This document shows, in pieces, positions 6,701 to 7,852 of a DNA stretch of 7,852 bases (position 1 is its first letter; every line of letters starts with the position of its first letter). The notes beneath the pieces are model-generated. The model searched no databases. It was not told where the DNA came from and saw only the letters and a list, made by a program, of their open reading frames with translations. Source of the DNA: Methanosarcinales archaeon (GTDB taxonomy: Archaea > Halobacteriota > Syntropharchaeia > Alkanophagales > Methanospirareceae); the NCBI GenBank assembly GCA_016649585.1, contig JAENXH010000054.1:1-7852 (forward strand), read 5' to 3'. The translations under genes and the position numbers were made by a program.

Positions 6701-7623
6701 TCCTGGTCGTAAACGGCTGCTATGAAAGTCCATTGTCCGATTGTGACAGGATGATAACCCAAAACACCACCGGAACCGCTAAAGGCGGACCAGCCAGTTC
6801 CACCACCACGGTTATCAATATCTATGGTGCGATCAAATCCCCCATTGTCGTGTGAAATAAGGGTCATTCCAGAATCATCATCAGCTCGAGCCCATGCTGT
6901 CATGGTCACCTCTGGCATTACGTCCGGGTTTATATCAACAGGTGCAGAAACATAGTCATTCGTTCCGTCAAAATGCAATGCCTGTCCGCTGATCCCTGAA
7001 ACGAAAGCAGCACCATGGTTTGTCCCATCATTTCCATTCCCTGAATAATCCCTGGCGTTACCGTCAAATGGATAGTAGGCTACAAGCTCCTTGGAAGGAG
7101 TTGGAGTTGGGGTTGGCTCCGGCTCTTCTGTAGGGGTGGGTGTTGGCGTTGGCTCAGGACCTGTTGTTGAGATGGATATGCTATTTATTAACGCCGTTGC
7201 TGAATCTTGATCTTCAGAACTAATATCACAATCTATCTCTACGAATATACCTTCTTTAACATAAACAATATAATGTGCATAGCCGTACTCGGTGGTACTG
7301 TGAGCATAACCAGCAGTTTGCCCATCCACAATATCTATGCCTAAATCATCCGGTGTGAAGAAAGCATAGTCACGCGCATACGCAATTAAAGCATCTGGAT
7401 CATCTTCATGGCCTACGAGCTCTTCTGGAACGTTTGTATCGTAATATATCGTGATAACGCTAAAATCCGTGCCATATCCCCAGTAGCCCCAATCATCTTC
7501 TTCATAGGATTCCTGCAACTCCCATCCTGAGGGAACATCAACTTCCAGAGTAACTTCTCCACTTACATGACTAATCAATAAAATTAACAGTGCGAGTAAC
7601 AGGATTATCTTGATGGTTTTCAT
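3703..7623 (-). CDS. Giant exported LamG-VWA protein with C-terminal polytopic membrane domain
   Basis: Start: an upstream in-frame ATG at 7659 exists, but ATG 7623 is preferred because a standard signal peptide begins there (MKTIKIILLLALLILLISHV, cleavage near 22). Numbering follows that start (1306 residues). Domains: 23-153 unrecognised, acidic and aromatic; 157-178 Pro-Thr linker; 179-370 LamG/concanavalin-like (AYYPFDGNARDYSGNGNDG to GTIDEVRIYNYALS); 374-411 long Pro-Thr/Ser linker; 443-663 VWA with MIDAS-type DLTASM (D455, T457, S459), a TTDTDM loop and FGDD at 575-577; 589-601 Ca-loop-like DPGRDGKVGTADD; 664-738 beta-rich; 752-903 unrecognised; 904-996 Ig-like; 1001-1023 first membrane helix. 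Further helices lie near 1059-1081, 1109-1137, 1185-1207, 1211-1235, 1248-1270 and 1274-1298. The ectodomain likely binds ligand or carbohydrate in a metal-dependent way. The membrane domain is not one I recognise. The PH-domain gene follows by 64 bases. Confidence 0.85.
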   Translation of the reverse strand: MKTIKIILLLALLILLISHVSGEVTLEVDVPSGWELQESYEEDDWGYWGYGTDFSVITIYYDTNVPEELVGHEDDPDALIAYARDYAFFTPDDLGIDIVDGQTAGYAHSTTEYGYAHYIVYVKEGIFVEIDCDISSEDQDSATALINSISISTTGPEPTPTPTPTEEPEPTPTPTPSKELVAYYPFDGNARDYSGNGNDGTNHGAAFVSGISGQALHFDGTNDYVSAPVDINPDVMPEVTMTAWARADDDSGMTLISHDNGGFDRTIDIDNRGGGTGWSAFSGSGGVLGYHPVTIGQWTFIAAVYDQEASTVKLYVNDALYEETGSLGLGWDYVNIAKNPSFGAYFYGTIDEVRIYNYALSTSEIKSLYGSVSIPSTPTPTPSPTPTPTPTPTRTPTLTPTPSPSPTPPPGVGRIVSPAILVATLNPGQSVPELKTYTTAEGKPITKVDVLFDFDLTASMGEELSTMQTESQNIMNTLLEFAPDSAFGVASFMDYPASFTFGDYSNTYGSSGDYPWKLDQGITTDTDMVRAAINGLELGNGQDLPESYSRALYETYADPSVGWRTGAKKIVIMFGDDIPHDPAYATGIDPGRDGKVGTADDLYFEDVVAGLKSHGITVLALHSGYDNKPWLYMAEETGGIYHELTHAEASQIPEAIASMVEAEVEKIGVLTLKAEAGYEDWVSFTPDMYSDVSGGVTKSFDVMVTVPEGTSGGTYEFTIGLVGDGTVLGTQLVTITVPETATPTLRPPPSKEPEISEISQLENCNISIKENGDTIISFSFRLSPREEANWLANRFEIAKSMEIALEKRLNKDADVIKISSRENTYIIPNLIEPQAKTYTMPELDLIALERDVQKATEWIIDEQFPAISLVPTTATIEFPDEYSETFEGTKVVPETSHTITGEIKPWITIISPPSGALLQNATTIHVRCSDEIKNVSLLIQGTKWEERLEDNTRPFVFEWDISDPNVTGGSYRIEATGFVEREGTEAEAINDSTIMDVKKPEVPVATVIVILMVTITAGAVAAAGAAASGMHGLGELRLKFSLHRSVLAAKLRTSILGDLLRIAFCILALSAAYTLQSTLLMKTVSFNTPFSEASQSLLVPTFEGFVPNVRGIFVLITALVGTVILVREVVQYFLAWLLDAEVGAIVDRTATVFMLGSGIFGHPMGYPLRAVIWEDLSPRVKGFISLGNIMSLFSLLAFFYYLSFVWYPDAWWVIWVGGVGISAVAMTLLYSLIPFVGEEGTVIYEWNKLLSIILFVIAGFTYLSLTLNLFDPLTLQYSIGMFSLGISGIMIGGLLMYKFMGWINLI
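6391..6504 (-). repeat. Low-complexity DNA encoding the long Pro-Thr linker
   Basis: GT/GG-rich degenerate hexamer repetition on the plus strand corresponds to about 38 residues dominated by TPTP, TPSP and TRTPTL between the LamG and VWA domains. Such linkers are extended, often O-glycosylated in surface proteins, and tend to change length by slippage or recombination. Confidence 0.8.
7090..7155 (-). repeat. Low-complexity DNA encoding the first Pro-Thr linker
   Basis: Encodes EPTPTPTPTEEPEPTPTPTP followed by SK, between the N-terminal domain and the LamG domain. The two halves (PTPTPTPTEEPE and PTPTPTPSKE) look like an internal duplication. This is separate from the longer linker at 6391-6504, but the codons are similar, so recombination between the two could delete the LamG domain. 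Confidence 0.75.
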
Positions 7624-7657
7624 AAAACTTCTTGAACTATGTATTGTCTCAGCTATC

Positions 7658-7666
7658 ATAAATAAG
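7658..7666 (-). promoter_or_regulatory. Possible TATA box of the large surface-protein gene
   Basis: The minus strand reads CTTATTTAT, overlapping the upstream ATG candidate at 7659. An archaeal TATA element here would start transcription near 7636, just before ATG 7623 and after ATG 7659. That agrees with the signal-peptide argument for the shorter product. A second candidate (GGTATAAGG, about 7693-7701) would include the longer start. Confidence 0.3.
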
Positions 7667-7799
7667 TTTTAGATTTTTGCTCTCGTGTCCTTATACCTTT
7701 ATCCTTCTGACGAGCTGGAAAACTGAAGAGGATAACCAGGGAAGCTTGAACTTCACTATAGTCGTGTGTGTTATTTTACCTTTGGGTCAGACAATGCGA

Positions 7800-7852
7800 T
7801 GCGGGGGGCGTGATTCGAACACGCGGACTCCTACGAGACAGGGTCCTAAGCC
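7800..7852 (-). tRNA. tRNA-Leu (anticodon UAG), 3' part
   Basis: Read on the minus strand, the window opens at the anticodon arm: loop CTTAGGA with anticodon TAG, closed by GG/CC, then a long variable arm with a CTC/GAG stem (class II tRNA). The T arm follows as GCGTG-TTCGAAT-CACGC, then the acceptor strand CCCCCGC and discriminator A at 7800. A long variable arm, UAG anticodon and A73 together give leucine. CCA is not encoded. The 5' half lies beyond the right edge. The 3' end faces the large surface-protein gene 140 bases away. Confidence 0.93.

Overview
The window looks archaeal, most likely a methanogen- or ANME-like euryarchaeote. It carries a KEOPS Cgi121 subunit, an archaeal/fungal-type aspartate-semialdehyde dehydrogenase, a CooC-type nickel ATPase and a class II tRNA-Leu without an encoded CCA. 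It also encodes a very large surface protein with Pro-Thr linkers, a style common in Methanosarcinales/ANME-type genomes. The lineage is inferred from gene content; no marker gene fixes it.

Left part (1-962, minus strand): cooC (204-962) is followed 28 bases later by the start of hypF (ATG at 175). Both families belong to nickel-enzyme maturation (CO dehydrogenase and [NiFe]-hydrogenase). HypF homology runs for 33 codons and stops abruptly at base 77. Bases 1-76 instead hold three related short direct repeats, and the junction reads 5'-TG inward. This looks like the end of a transposable element inserted in hypF, with the rest of the element and gene lying to the left.

Middle (963-3218): a divergent 304-base intergenic region separates cooC from asd (1267-2328, plus), which is followed by cgi121 (2379-2960, plus). 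cgi121 contains an in-frame hexanucleotide microsatellite encoding (Glu-Leu)n and a G8 run. Behind it lie two perfect hairpins (2975-2997 and 3038-3058), a third weaker hairpin, and a possible degraded C-terminal coding remnant on the minus strand.

Right part (3219-7852, minus strand): a tRNA-Leu(UAG) runs off the right edge. It is followed downstream by a gene for a roughly 1306-residue exported protein: signal peptide, N-terminal domain, LamG-like domain, VWA domain, beta-rich stalk and about seven C-terminal membrane helices, joined by (Pro-Thr)n linkers. A small PH-like-domain gene with a near-perfect Shine-Dalgarno sequence starts 64 bases behind it. The pair may form a surface-anchored adhesion or sensing unit, and it is the least explained part of the window. 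The asd/cgi121 unit and the large-protein/PH unit converge on the hairpin region at 2961-3218.
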